Shown here one piece after another: positions 1-7,514 of a stretch of DNA of 10,019 nt. The notes beneath the pieces were generated by a model. That model ran no database searches. It worked only from the letters and a program-made list of their open reading frames with translations, and was not told the DNA's origin. The translations under genes were made by a program, and so were the position numbers. Within the stretch, counting starts at the first letter, position 1; every line of letters begins with the position of its first letter. The DNA comes from Thermoplasmata archaeon (GTDB taxonomy: Archaea; Thermoplasmatota; Thermoplasmata; Lutacidiplasmatales; UBA184). The stretch lies in contig JASHSA010000149.1 in the NCBI GenBank assembly GCA_030037035.1, positions 1 to 10,019 on the forward strand. The letters run 5' to 3'.

Positions 1-1055
1 CGAGCCTGCGCGGCGCCACCGCCTACCTCTCGGTCGCCGGGGCGGTCATCGGGGCGATCTCGATCTCCGGGAGCGTGATCGCGTTCCTCAAGCTCCAAGG
101 CTGGATGCCGTCGAAGGCGATCGTCCTGCCGGCGCGGCAGGTCGTGAACTTCGCGGTCCTGATCGTCGCGCTCGGCTTCGGCGGCTACGCGGTCGGCGGG
201 CTGCACGCGCAGTACCTCGCGCCGTTCTTTCTGTTCCTCGTCGTCTACGGGGTCCTGTTCACGCTGCCGATCGGCGGGGCCGACATGCCGGTCGTGATCA
301 GCCTGTTCAACGCCCTGACGGGGATCGCGGTCGGCCTGGACGGCTTCGCGCTCGTGAACGGTCCGCTCGGCGACGCCGGCTACGCGATGGTGATCGCGGG
401 CGTGCTCGTCGGCGCCGCCGGCTCGCTGCTGACCGTCTTGATGGCCCGGGCGATGAACCGCTCGATCGGCAACGTCTTCTTCGGCGCCTTCGGGGCGAAG
501 GAGGAGACCGGCGCCGTCGTGCAGGGCACGCTGCGTCCGATCGACGCGAGCGACGCGGCGGTCCTGATGGCCTACGCCGGCGAGGTCGTCATCGCGCCCG
601 GCTACGGGATGGCGGTCGCCCAGGCGCAGCAGAAGGTCAAGGAGCTCGCCGACCTGCTGGCGGCGAAGGGCGTGACGGTGAAGTTCGCGATCCACCCGGT
701 CGCGGGCCGCATGCCCGGCCACATGAACGTCCTGCTTGCCGAGGCCGGGATCAGCTACGACAAGCTGTTCGACCGGGACGAGATCAACGCCGAGTTCCCG
801 GCGGTCGATGTCGTCCTCGTCATCGGGGCGAACGACGTCGTGAACCCGGCGGCCCGCCGCAAGGGCAGCCCGCTCGAGGGGATGCCGATCCTCGACGTCG
901 ACAAGGCGAAGACGGTGATCGTGATCAAGCGCGGCCAGGGCAAGGGGTTCGCGGGGATCGAGAACGAGCTGTTCTATGCCGACAACTGTCGCATGCTCTA
1001 CGGCGACGCGCAGACGGCGGTCGGCCAGCTGGTCGCCGCGCTGAAGCAGAACTAG
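1..1055 (+). CDS. pntB: NAD(P) transhydrogenase subunit beta, C-terminal part (5' truncated by window edge)
   Basis: This is the membrane and NADP(H)-binding subunit of proton-translocating transhydrogenase, which couples hydride transfer between NADH and NADP+ to proton movement across the cytoplasmic membrane. The frame is open to the left edge, giving 350 residues. The family is usually about 460 long (E. coli PntB 462), so roughly 110 N-terminal residues and probably pntA lie outside. Residues 1 to about 150 are strongly hydrophobic, with several membrane helices. From about residue 175 the soluble NADP-binding domain III follows, with GYGMAVAQAQ (200-209), HPVAGRMPGHMNVLLAEAG, VLVIGANDVVNPAA, and a C-terminal KRGQGKGFAGIENELF block, all close to the E. 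coli protein. The internal ATG at 75 falls within a membrane segment and is not the real start. Family assignment is very secure. In an archaeal setting it may have been acquired from bacteria, which is inference. Confidence 0.96.
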   Translation, partial: SLRGATAYLSVAGAVIGAISISGSVIAFLKLQGWMPSKAIVLPARQVVNFAVLIVALGFGGYAVGGLHAQYLAPFFLFLVVYGVLFTLPIGGADMPVVISLFNALTGIAVGLDGFALVNGPLGDAGYAMVIAGVLVGAAGSLLTVLMARAMNRSIGNVFFGAFGAKEETGAVVQGTLRPIDASDAAVLMAYAGEVVIAPGYGMAVAQAQQKVKELADLLAAKGVTVKFAIHPVAGRMPGHMNVLLAEAGISYDKLFDRDEINAEFPAVDVVLVIGANDVVNPAARRKGSPLEGMPILDVDKAKTVIVIKRGQGKGFAGIENELFYADNCRMLYGDAQTAVGQLVAALKQN

Positions 1056-1061
1056 GCGACG

Positions 1062-1661
1062 ATGGCGCGCCCCCGCCGACGTGCTCCGCCGCGACGCGCC
1101 GGGGCCGTTCCGGTCCGCCGGGCCCGCCGTGGAACCCCCGAGGAGCTTCGCCTGCGTCGCGCCACGCTCCGCGACCTCGACACCCTGGTCCGGCATCGCC
1201 GGTCGATGTGGCGCGAGCTGCGCCGCTTCCGACCGGCCGATCTCGACCGGCACGACATCGCCTACCGTGCGTGGGTCCGACGCCAGATGGCGACGGGAAA
1301 GTTCCTCGCGTTCGTCGTGGACGACGGCTCGGGCCGGCCGGTGGCGAGCGGGGCGCTCTGGCTGATGCCGTCGCAGCCGCGTCCCGGGCCGCTGGGCCGC
1401 GGCGAGGTACCGTACGTCCTGTCGATGTTCACCGACCGGCGCCACCGGGGCCTCGGTGTCGCGTCGCGCATCGTCCAGGAGATGATCGCCTGGGCGAGGG
1501 CCCGCCGCTACGGACGCCTCGTGCTCCACGCCTCGAGATTCGGCCGCCCGGTCTACGAACGCCTCGGCTTCGAGAACGGCAGCGAGATGCGCCTCGCGCT
1601 CCCGGGAGGTAGGCAGGCCCGCCGCGCGAGGCGGTCCCGGGCTCGCGCCGGCCGGGCCTAG
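1062..1661 (+). CDS. GNAT-family N-acetyltransferase
   Basis: This is a predicted acyl-CoA-dependent N-acyltransferase of 199 residues; the substrate cannot be told from sequence. The GNAT fold starts near residue 29 (LRLRRATLRDLDTLVRHRR). The acetyl-CoA pyrophosphate-binding motif A is RRHRGLGVASRIV (126-138), preceded by the expected strand VPYVLSMFTD. Motif B is the end segment HASRFGRPVYERLGFE (156-171), typical of single-domain GNATs. The first 28 and last 20 residues are rich in Arg, Ala and Pro and look disordered, so the true start could lie slightly downstream, though no better in-frame start codon is visible. ATG at 1062 is 6 bases behind the pntB stop, so the two are probably co-transcribed. 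No clear ribosome binding site precedes it. A functional link to transhydrogenase is not evident. Confidence 0.85.
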   Translation: MARPRRRAPPRRAGAVPVRRARRGTPEELRLRRATLRDLDTLVRHRRSMWRELRRFRPADLDRHDIAYRAWVRRQMATGKFLAFVVDDGSGRPVASGALWLMPSQPRPGPLGRGEVPYVLSMFTDRRHRGLGVASRIVQEMIAWARARRYGRLVLHASRFGRPVYERLGFENGSEMRLALPGGRQARRARRSRARAGRA

Positions 1662-1691
1662 GCCCTCGGGCCGGGCGATCTCTCCGGGCCG

Positions 1692-1713
1692 ACGCCGGAA
1701 GGGCCGCCGGCGT
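1692..1713 (+). terminator. GC hairpin after the acetyltransferase gene (possible terminator)
   Basis: A perfect 7-base inverted repeat, ACGCCGG and CCGGCGT, is separated by an 8-base loop. It lies 30 bases after the acetyltransferase stop and ahead of the rml promoter. No T-run follows, which weakens the case because archaeal termination depends mainly on U-rich tracts. In DNA this GC-rich, short palindromes also arise by chance. Confidence 0.3.
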
Positions 1714-1744
1714 GCCGAGCGCGAGCTCGAACGGCAGGAGACCC

Positions 1745-1751
1745 GATATGA
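1745..1751 (+). promoter_or_regulatory. TATA-like box for the rml cluster
   Basis: The AT-rich element GATATGA stands out in an otherwise GC-saturated 117-base gap. Its centre (about 1748) is about 31 bases before the rmlB ATG at 1779. Archaeal TATA boxes centre about 26-27 bases before the transcript start, so the mRNA would begin at about 1774-1779 with almost no leader. This agrees with the absence of a Shine-Dalgarno motif before rmlB. The assignment rests on position and composition only. Confidence 0.45.
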
Positions 1752-1778
1752 GGGCGGCCCGGCCTCTCCCGCGCCGGC

Positions 1779-2756
1779 ATGAAGGTCGTCGTCACCGGGG
1801 CGGCCGGGTTCATCGGCTCCAACCTCGTCCACCACTGGCTCGAGCGGCATCCGGACGACGAGCTGACGGCGGTCGACGCCCTGACCTACGCCGGGCGGCG
1901 GGAGTCGGTCGCGGACCTTGAGGGCCGAGCCCGCTTCGAGCTCAAGGTCGCGGACATCGCGGACGCGGCTGCGATGACCGAGGCGCTGCGGGGGGCGGAG
2001 CTCGTGCTCCACCTCGCCGCCGAGACGCACAACGACCGCGCGATCGCCGACCCTCTGCCGTTCGTGAGGACGAACGTGCTCGGGACGGCGGTCCTCCTCG
2101 AGGCGTGCCGGAAGGGCGACGTGCGGCGCTTCCACCACGTCTCGACCGACGAGGTCTACGGTTCGCTCGGGCTGGAGGAACCCCGACGGTTCACGGAGGA
2201 GTCGCCGTACCGCCCTCGAGGGCCGTACTCCTCGAGCAAGGCCGCCTCGGACCACCTCGTCCGGGCCTGGCACGAGACCTACGGGCTCCCGGTCACGATC
2301 TCCAACTGCGGGAACAACTTCGGACCGTACCAGCACCCGGAGAAGTTCGTCCCGCGCGCGATCACGAGCCTCCTGCGCGGCGAATCGGTCCCGCTCTACG
2401 GCGACGGCCGGAACGTGCGCGACTGGATCTACGTCGCGGACCACTGCGAGGCGCTGGAGCTGATCGCCCGGCGGGGGCGCAGCGGGTCGACGTACCTCGT
2501 GTCGGCCGAGAACGAGCTCGCCAACCGCGACCTCGTCGCGCGGCTGGCGGCACGGCTCGGGCGGGGCCCGGAGGTCGTGCGGCCCGTGCCGGATCGGCTC
2601 GGCCACGACCGCCGGTACGCCCTCGACCCGAGCCGCCTCCGCGAGGAGCTGGGCTGGCGCCCGCGCGTCGGCCTCGACGAGGCGCTCGACCGGACCGTTC
2701 GATGGTACCGTGATAACCCTCGGTGGTGGTCCCCGCTGGTCGGAGAGGCCCGCTGA
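1779..2756 (+). CDS. rmlB: dTDP-glucose 4,6-dehydratase
   Basis: This is the second enzyme of dTDP-L-rhamnose synthesis, a cytosolic NAD+-dependent short-chain dehydrogenase/reductase that turns dTDP-glucose into dTDP-4-keto-6-deoxyglucose. The protein is 325 residues, normal for the family. Visible signatures are the Rossmann motif TGAAGFIGS (6-14), STDEVYG with the catalytic T123-D124-E125 triplet, Y150-SSS-K154 (YxxxK), NNFGPYQHPEKFVP (179-192), the substrate-binding block NVRDWIYVADH (212-222), and HDRRYALD near the C-terminus. The usual AAESHVDRSI segment reads AAETHNDRAI here, a mild variant. The start ATG sits just before the first beta strand, as expected, with no Shine-Dalgarno motif but a TATA-like box 31 bases upstream, so translation may be leaderless. 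It heads the cluster, and rmlC begins 9 bases after its stop. The three following pathway genes support RmlB over other nucleotide-sugar epimerases or dehydratases. Confidence 0.95.
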   Translation: MKVVVTGAAGFIGSNLVHHWLERHPDDELTAVDALTYAGRRESVADLEGRARFELKVADIADAAAMTEALRGAELVLHLAAETHNDRAIADPLPFVRTNVLGTAVLLEACRKGDVRRFHHVSTDEVYGSLGLEEPRRFTEESPYRPRGPYSSSKAASDHLVRAWHETYGLPVTISNCGNNFGPYQHPEKFVPRAITSLLRGESVPLYGDGRNVRDWIYVADHCEALELIARRGRSGSTYLVSAENELANRDLVARLAARLGRGPEVVRPVPDRLGHDRRYALDPSRLREELGWRPRVGLDEALDRTVRWYRDNPRWWSPLVGEAR

Positions 2757-2765
2757 ACCACCCCC

Positions 2766-3365
2766 ATGGCTCCGAACCCCCTCCCGCCGGCGTCGGACCG
2801 GCCGATCGCGCCGGAGGAGCCCCGGTCGATACGGATCGCGGGGGCCCGCCCGATCCGTCGGACCGTCCACCAGGACCCGCGGGGGTTCCTCCTGGAGACG
2901 CTCCGCGCGGACGACGCCGAGGTCGCGGGCTCGACGTTCCGCATGTCGTACTCCTCCGTCACGCTCCCCGGGCAGTTCCGCGATGCCGACCGCTGGCACC
3001 TGCATCAGGTCCAGACCGACCGCTTCGTCGTCGTGCTCGGGGAGATGGTCCTCGCGCTGCTCGACCGACGCTCCGGCTCCCCGACCGAGGGGCTCCTCGA
3101 CGTCGTGCGGATGACCGGGGCGCCCGCCGCGGCGCTCGCCCACGCTCCGGCGCGCGAGCTCACGACCTACCTCGTCCCGATCCCGCCCGGCGTCCTGCAC
3201 TGCATCGGCAACCTCGCCGAGGAGCCGTTCCTGCTCCAGAACTTTCCGACGGAGCTCTACAGTCCGGCCGACGAGGGCCGCGTGCCGTTCGCGTCGGTCC
3301 CGGTCGCGTCGCTCGGTCGCCCGTTCGCCTGGGACCTCGTTCGGGCGGGGTCCCGACCGCCCTAG
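2766..3365 (+). CDS. rmlC: dTDP-4-dehydrorhamnose 3,5-epimerase family protein (cupin)
   Basis: This is the predicted third enzyme, which epimerises C3 and C5 of dTDP-4-keto-6-deoxyglucose. The product has 199 residues, slightly longer than the usual 180-odd because of a Pro-rich N-terminal tail of about 25 residues. Recognisable elements are QDPRGFLLETLR (36-47), a substrate-loop strand SSVTLPGQFRDADRWHLHQ (63-81), DRFVVVLGEMVLALLDRR (85-102), the cupin segment PIPPGVLHCIGNL (138-150), and a closing block NFPTELYSPADEGRVPF (159-175). The order matches RmlC, but the sequence is divergent. RWHLHQ stands where canonical enzymes have RGLHYQ, and the end block follows an FPTELY pattern rather than TDYY. 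Position between rmlB and rmlD makes the role probable; a ketoisomerase-like cupin is the alternative. ATG 2766 has only a distant GGAGAGG (2742-2748) upstream, 17 bases away. Confidence 0.85.
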   Translation: MAPNPLPPASDRPIAPEEPRSIRIAGARPIRRTVHQDPRGFLLETLRADDAEVAGSTFRMSYSSVTLPGQFRDADRWHLHQVQTDRFVVVLGEMVLALLDRRSGSPTEGLLDVVRMTGAPAAALAHAPARELTTYLVPIPPGVLHCIGNLAEEPFLLQNFPTELYSPADEGRVPFASVPVASLGRPFAWDLVRAGSRPP

Positions 3366-3369
3366 GAGG
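3365..3369 (+). promoter_or_regulatory. Shine-Dalgarno GGAGG that decides the rmlD start
   Basis: A GGAGG core overlaps the last base of the rmlC TAG stop and is followed after 4 bases by ACG at 3374. It is the clearest ribosome binding site in the rml cluster. No ATG, GTG or TTG lies within normal spacing in the rmlD frame; the nearest is GTG at 3389, 19 bases away. The site therefore points to ACG 3374 as the initiation codon. Confidence 0.7.
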
Positions 3370-3373
3370 CCGT

Positions 3374-4306
3374 ACGAGCGACGTCCTGGTGCTCGGCGCG
3401 ACGTCCCTGGTGGGGTCGGAGTTCGTCGCCTCCTCCCGCCTGGGCCTGTCGGCGGCCGGTCGGGCGGATCCCCGGGCCGTCGGCCTGCGCGTCGAGCGCT
3501 TCGACCGGCTCGACCTCTCCGACCCGGCGGAGGTCGAGCGTCACGTCCGCTCGGCGCCGGAGCCGGCCGTCGTCAACTTCGCCGCCCGGACCGACGTCGA
3601 CGCGATCGAACGGGAGCGCTCCGAGTCGACGACGCCGAGCGGGCCGGCCTGGGCGGTGAACACCCTCGCTCCCGAGGCGGTGGCGAGGGGCGCCCGCAAG
3701 GCCGGCAAATTCTTCGTCCAGCTCTCGACGGACTTCGTCTTCGACGGGACGCGCGGGCCGTACGGCGAGGACGCCCCTCGCTCCCCGCTCTCGACGCGGA
3801 TGAGCTGGTACGGCTGGACCAAGAGCGAGGGCGAGCGTCGGGCGAGCGGCGCGGGCGCCGACCTCGCGGTCGTCCGGATCTCCTACCCGTACCGGGCCGC
3901 CTTCGCGCCGAAGCTCGACTTCGCGCGATGGATGCTCGCGCGGCACCGGGACGGAACGCTCCCTCCCCTCTACGCCAACCAGCAGATCTCCCCGACGTGG
4001 GTCCCGGACGTCACCGGCGCCGTAGAGACCCTCGTTCTCCGCAGGGCCCCGGGGGTCTTCCATGTCGCGTCGCCGGAGCTCACGACCCCGTGGGAGTTCG
4101 GCCTCGAGCTCCTCGCTCACGCGCGCGGATCGGCCGTGGAGGTCGAGCGGGGGACCCTCGTCGAGCCGGTCCCCGGCTCCGGGGTCGCGCCCCGCCCGAT
4201 CCGGGGCGGGCTCGCGCCCGGCCGGGCCCAGCGCCTCGGCGTCCGACTCACGCCGTGGCGGCTCGGGATCCGCGAGCTCCTCTCGGCTCAGGGGCGCGGG
4301 CGGTGA
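3374..4306 (+). CDS. rmlD: dTDP-4-dehydrorhamnose reductase, apparent ACG start
   Basis: This is the last enzyme of the pathway, an NAD(P)H-dependent reductase of the SDR superfamily that makes dTDP-L-rhamnose. From ACG 3374 the product has 310 residues, the normal size. It would begin M-S-D-V-L-V-L-G, exactly where family members start ahead of the first beta strand. Motifs are the nucleotide-binding GATSLVG (8-14), NFAARTDVDAIE (69-80), STDFVFDG (118-125), catalytic Y146-GWT-K150, and the substrate-binding ANQQISPTWVPDVT block (201-214). The frame stays open far upstream, through rmlC, but contains no plausible start there. A start at GTG 3389 would delete strand one and has poor ribosome-binding-site spacing. 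The ACG may be real, or a T-to-C assembly error. The stop overlaps the rmlA start by four bases. Function is confident; the start is less certain. Confidence 0.9.
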   Translation, partial: TSDVLVLGATSLVGSEFVASSRLGLSAAGRADPRAVGLRVERFDRLDLSDPAEVERHVRSAPEPAVVNFAARTDVDAIERERSESTTPSGPAWAVNTLAPEAVARGARKAGKFFVQLSTDFVFDGTRGPYGEDAPRSPLSTRMSWYGWTKSEGERRASGAGADLAVVRISYPYRAAFAPKLDFARWMLARHRDGTLPPLYANQQISPTWVPDVTGAVETLVLRRAPGVFHVASPELTTPWEFGLELLAHARGSAVEVERGTLVEPVPGSGVAPRPIRGGLAPGRAQRLGVRLTPWRLGIRELLSAQGRGR

Positions 4307-5376
4307 AGGGGATCCTCCTGGCCGGCGGCCATGGGACCCGGCTGCGGCCGCTGACCTCGACCGGCAACAAGCACATGATCCCGATCGCGAACGAACCGAT
4401 GCTGTTCTACGGCCTTCGACACCTCGCCGCCGGAGGGATCTCCGACGTCGGGATCGTCCTCGGCACGGTCAACGAAGGGATCACCCAGGCCGTCGGGGAC
4501 GGGGGCGCGTTCGGCCTGCGCGTCCAGTACATCCGGCAGGGCGAGCCGCGGGGGCTGGCGGATGCCCTCCTCTGCGCCCGCGACTTCCTGGACGACGAGC
4601 CGTTCCTGATGTACCTCGGCGACAACCTCCTCCAGTCGGGGGTCGAGCCGTTCGTCCGGCGGTTCCGCGACGCCCGCGTCGACGCGGTCATCGGCGTGAC
4701 CCCGGTCTCCCATCCTGGGAGCTACGGGGTCGTGGAGATGGACGGGGAGCGCATCGTCTCGATCGTCGAGAAGCCGGCGTCGCCGCGGAGCAATCTCGCG
4801 CTCGTCGGGGTCTACCTGTTCACGCCGTCGATCCTGCCGATCGTCCGAGGGCTCCGGCCGTCACGGCGGGGGGAGCTGGAGATTACGGACGCGATCTGGC
4901 GGCTGCACGAGCAGGGAGCGCCGATCGCCGTCCAGCGGGTCGACGGCTGGTGGAAGGACACCGGGCGCCCGGAAGACCTGCTCGAGGCGAACGACCTCGT
5001 CCTGCGGACGCTGCCCGCGGAGCGGTTCGTGCGCGCCGGGACGGTCGCCGACGGCGCCGAGCTCCACGGTCACGTCGGCCTCGGACGCGGTGCCTACGTC
5101 GGTCCGGAGGTCCGGCTGGAAGGGCCGGTGGTGGTCGGGAACGATACCCGGCTGGAGGGTCGCGCCCGGATCGGACCCGGCACGGCGGTCGGGGACCGGT
5201 GCACCGTTCGGGACAGCGCGCTCTCGAGGGCGATCGTGATGGAGGGGAGCGAGATCTCCGGACCGGTCGAGCTCACCGACAGCATCGTGGGACGGAGCGC
5301 GACGATCCGCGCCCGAGGGCCCGGCCCGGTCCGCCTCTCCTGTACCCTGGGCGATTCGACCGAGCTTCGGCTGTAG
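4303..5376 (+). CDS. rmlA: Glucose-1-phosphate thymidylyltransferase, long form with beta-helix tail
   Basis: This is the first enzyme of the pathway, condensing dTTP and glucose-1-phosphate to dTDP-glucose and pyrophosphate. From GTG 4303 the protein has 357 residues. The nucleotidyltransferase domain opens with ILLAGGHGTRLRPLT (4-18) and K23, followed by YLGDNLL (metal-binding Asp, about 107), GSYGVVEMDG (139-148), VEKP (155-158) and DGWWKDTGRPEDLLEAN (214-230). From about residue 245 a repetitive, Gly/Val-rich left-handed beta-helix follows, with hexapeptide-like repeats. This long architecture is common in archaeal and actinobacterial-type enzymes, unlike the roughly 290-residue bacterial RmlA. 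The GTG overlaps the rmlD TGA (shared bases GTGA), implying translational coupling. The preceding ribosome binding site is weak. A uridylyltransferase activity is possible, but rmlBCD neighbours favour dTTP. Confidence 0.93.
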   Translation: MKGILLAGGHGTRLRPLTSTGNKHMIPIANEPMLFYGLRHLAAGGISDVGIVLGTVNEGITQAVGDGGAFGLRVQYIRQGEPRGLADALLCARDFLDDEPFLMYLGDNLLQSGVEPFVRRFRDARVDAVIGVTPVSHPGSYGVVEMDGERIVSIVEKPASPRSNLALVGVYLFTPSILPIVRGLRPSRRGELEITDAIWRLHEQGAPIAVQRVDGWWKDTGRPEDLLEANDLVLRTLPAERFVRAGTVADGAELHGHVGLGRGAYVGPEVRLEGPVVVGNDTRLEGRARIGPGTAVGDRCTVRDSALSRAIVMEGSEISGPVELTDSIVGRSATIRARGPGPVRLSCTLGDSTELRL

Positions 5377-5427
5377 CACCCCGGGCGGGCGTTCGGAACC
5401 CACGGCTCCCGCGTGGACCGGTCGGGC

Positions 5428-5446
5428 GGGGGCTCGCCGAGCCCCC
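5428..5446. terminator. Perfect hairpin between convergent genes
   Basis: GGGGGCTC and GAGCCCCC form a perfect 8-base inverted repeat around a 3-base loop (GCC). It sits in the 127-base gap between the rmlA stop and the cyclase stop, which face each other. Position suggests transcript-end processing or termination from both sides. There is no T-run on either strand, so it is not a classical intrinsic terminator. Confidence 0.45.
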
Positions 5447-5503
5447 CTCCTCCGACGATCCGCCGGACCGTCCGAGGCGACGCCGAACGGCGGGGCCCGG
5501 TGG

Positions 5504-7492
5504 CTAGCCCGACACCGCGAGGGTGCGGAGCGCGCTCGCGGGAAGCCGATACCGCTGCAGCAGGGCCGTGAACCGGCGGTCGCCCCGGATCGGCTCGAAG
5601 AACGGGGCCTGGTAGTAGAGCCAGAGTATCGCGTCCCCCTCTCGAAAGTCCTTCTCGAGCAGGTCGAGCGCGCGCTCCTTCTCGCCGAGCGCCGCGTAGA
5701 GCATGGCGAGGTGCGCCTCCGACGTGTAGGACTTCGCCTCGCCCCGCGCCACCTCGTCGGCGAGCCGTCGTGCGGCCCCCGGTCGTCCGACCAGCGCGTT
5801 CAGGAGAGCGTGGTCGAACCTCTCCGAGTCGCTCGCCTCCTCCAGGGAGGCGTCGGCCATCCTCAGCGCCTCCGACCGCCGACCGGCCTCGAGGTAGAGG
5901 AGGCCCATGTGGACCCGGTGGGCGGACGACCTCCGGTGGTGGGGGTCGCCCGCCTCTTCGGCCATCCGGACGCCGGCGTCGACGTTCCCGGAGAGGATCT
6001 CCGCGCGAGCGAGCATCATCTGGTCGTGTCCGCTCGGGTCGAGCACGATCGCGCGACGGATCGCCTGCTTCGCCTCCTCGAACCGTCCGAGCGTCACGAG
6101 GAGCATCCCGAGGAACCGGTAGGCGGTGACGTTGCTCGAGTTCAGCGCGATGGCGTTCGTGAACTCCGTCTCCGCCTGCTCCCAGTCGTGGTCGAACTGG
6201 AGCACGATGTTCGCCAGCGCCGCGTGGGCCTCCGAGGAGTTCGGCGCGAGCTCGAGGGCCTGCGTCGCGAGCTCCCGCGCCCGGGGGATGACCTGCCGCA
6301 TCGGCAGGTAGTCCCCCGCGACCAGGACGTACAGGTTCGCCCACGCCGCGTACGCCTCGGCGAGCGTCGGGTCGAGCCGCGTGGCGAGCTCGAAGTGGTG
6401 GACCGCCTCCTCGAACCCTCGCTCCTCGAGGCGCGTCGACGCGACCAGCCCACGGAGGTAGGCGTCGTACGCCTCCCCCGTCGTGACGGTGCCGAACCGT
6501 GGGTTCGGGACGGCCCGGACCTGCACCTCGGGGGTCGAGGTCTGGTCGAACTCGAGGCGCAACGCCTTCGCGGTCCGTCGGGCGATGTTCGCCTGGACGG
6601 CGAAGACGTTGTCGACCTTTCGGTCGTAGCGGTGCGCCCACAGGTGCCGCTGGGTCTGCGCGTCGACCAGCGTCAGCGAGATGCGGACCCGGTCGCCGGC
6701 CTTGCGCACGCTCCCTTCGAGCACCGCGCCGACGCCCAGCTCGGCCGCGACCTGGACGATCGGCTTCGGGGCGGTCTTGTACGGCGCGACCGACGTCCGC
6801 GCGATGACGCTCAGGCCCCGGACCTGCGACAGCTCCGAGATCAGCTCCTCCGTAAGGCCGTCGGCGAAGTACGCGTCCCCGGGGTCGGGGCTGATGCTGG
6901 CGAGCGGCAGGACCGCGATCGGTCGGTCCGAGGAGGCCTCCGCTCTCGGTCGCGGGTGCGAGGCGCCGTCCCAGCCGGGAACGATCCGAAAGACGCTCGT
7001 CGGAGCCCGGATGTTCTTCAGCGTGACCGCCGGCAGCTTCGCGAAACTCGCCTCGACCTTGTTCAGGACCTGGTCGTAGACCTGCTGCGTCAGGCAGATC
7101 CCCTCGGGGTCGGCGAGCGGGACGATGCGCGCGGCGATGTTCACCGAGTCGCCCAGGATGTCGCCGTTCGTCTCGACGACATCGCCGACGTGGATCCCGA
7201 CCCGGACCTGGATCTTCCAGGCGTCGACGGACCGAACGTTGTAGTAGTGGAGCATCCGCTGGAAGTCGAGAGCGCAGCGGACGGCGTCGAGGGCGCTCTC
7301 GAACTCGACCACGAAGGCGTCCCCGACGGTCTTTACCTCGCGCCCGCGGAACTTCGCGAAGATCGGGCGGAGCAGCCGGTTGTGCCGGTCCAGCAGGCCG
7401 AGCGCGGCCGTCTCGTCGGCCTGGGTCCGCGCGGCGTAGCCGACCATGTCGGTGAACATGATGGCGGCCAATCGCCGGCGTTCTTCGCCCAC
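5504..7492 (-). CDS. Class III adenylate/guanylate cyclase with TolB/FlgO-like region and TPR repeats
   Basis: This is a predicted cytosolic signalling protein that makes cAMP (or cGMP), with a large sensory or scaffold part. From GTG 7492 it has 662 residues. The cyclase domain (about 5-170) keeps all the expected residues: metal Asp D15 in IMFTDMVGY, K54 and D58 in VKTVGDAFVVEF, D111 in the adenine position, and N118 and R122 in GDSVNIAARI. Lys plus Asp suggests ATP as substrate. Residues about 190-310 (RPIAVLPLASIS onward, FADGLTEELISELS, LEGSVRKAGDRVRISL) match the TolB/FlgO-like region found in bacterial cyclases of this architecture. The remainder is TPR-like helices, such as AVHHFELATRLDPTLAEAYA. 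No membrane segment is seen. In-frame ATG 7534 is an alternative start, but a TATA-like box falls between it and GTG 7492. The architecture is best known from bacteria, so acquisition is plausible. Confidence 0.92.
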   Translation of the reverse strand: MGEERRRLAAIMFTDMVGYAARTQADETAALGLLDRHNRLLRPIFAKFRGREVKTVGDAFVVEFESALDAVRCALDFQRMLHYYNVRSVDAWKIQVRVGIHVGDVVETNGDILGDSVNIAARIVPLADPEGICLTQQVYDQVLNKVEASFAKLPAVTLKNIRAPTSVFRIVPGWDGASHPRPRAEASSDRPIAVLPLASISPDPGDAYFADGLTEELISELSQVRGLSVIARTSVAPYKTAPKPIVQVAAELGVGAVLEGSVRKAGDRVRISLTLVDAQTQRHLWAHRYDRKVDNVFAVQANIARRTAKALRLEFDQTSTPEVQVRAVPNPRFGTVTTGEAYDAYLRGLVASTRLEERGFEEAVHHFELATRLDPTLAEAYAAWANLYVLVAGDYLPMRQVIPRARELATQALELAPNSSEAHAALANIVLQFDHDWEQAETEFTNAIALNSSNVTAYRFLGMLLVTLGRFEEAKQAIRRAIVLDPSGHDQMMLARAEILSGNVDAGVRMAEEAGDPHHRRSSAHRVHMGLLYLEAGRRSEALRMADASLEEASDSERFDHALLNALVGRPGAARRLADEVARGEAKSYTSEAHLAMLYAALGEKERALDLLEKDFREGDAILWLYYQAPFFEPIRGDRRFTALLQRYRLPASALRTLAVSG

Positions 7493-7514
7493 GGCGTCGG
7501 CATCCCCGGGCCGC

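Noticed and set aside
2723..3373. Long upstream extension of the rmlD frame starting at 2723
   Set aside because: It overlaps the end of rmlB and all of rmlC in another frame, is Pro/Arg/Gly-rich without a domain, and has RmlD homology only from about 3374 onward.
4062..5507. Plus-strand open frame of about 480 codons overlapping rmlA
   Set aside because: Its composition is dominated by Arg, Gly and Pro and no motif is visible. rmlA in the other frame has every family signature.
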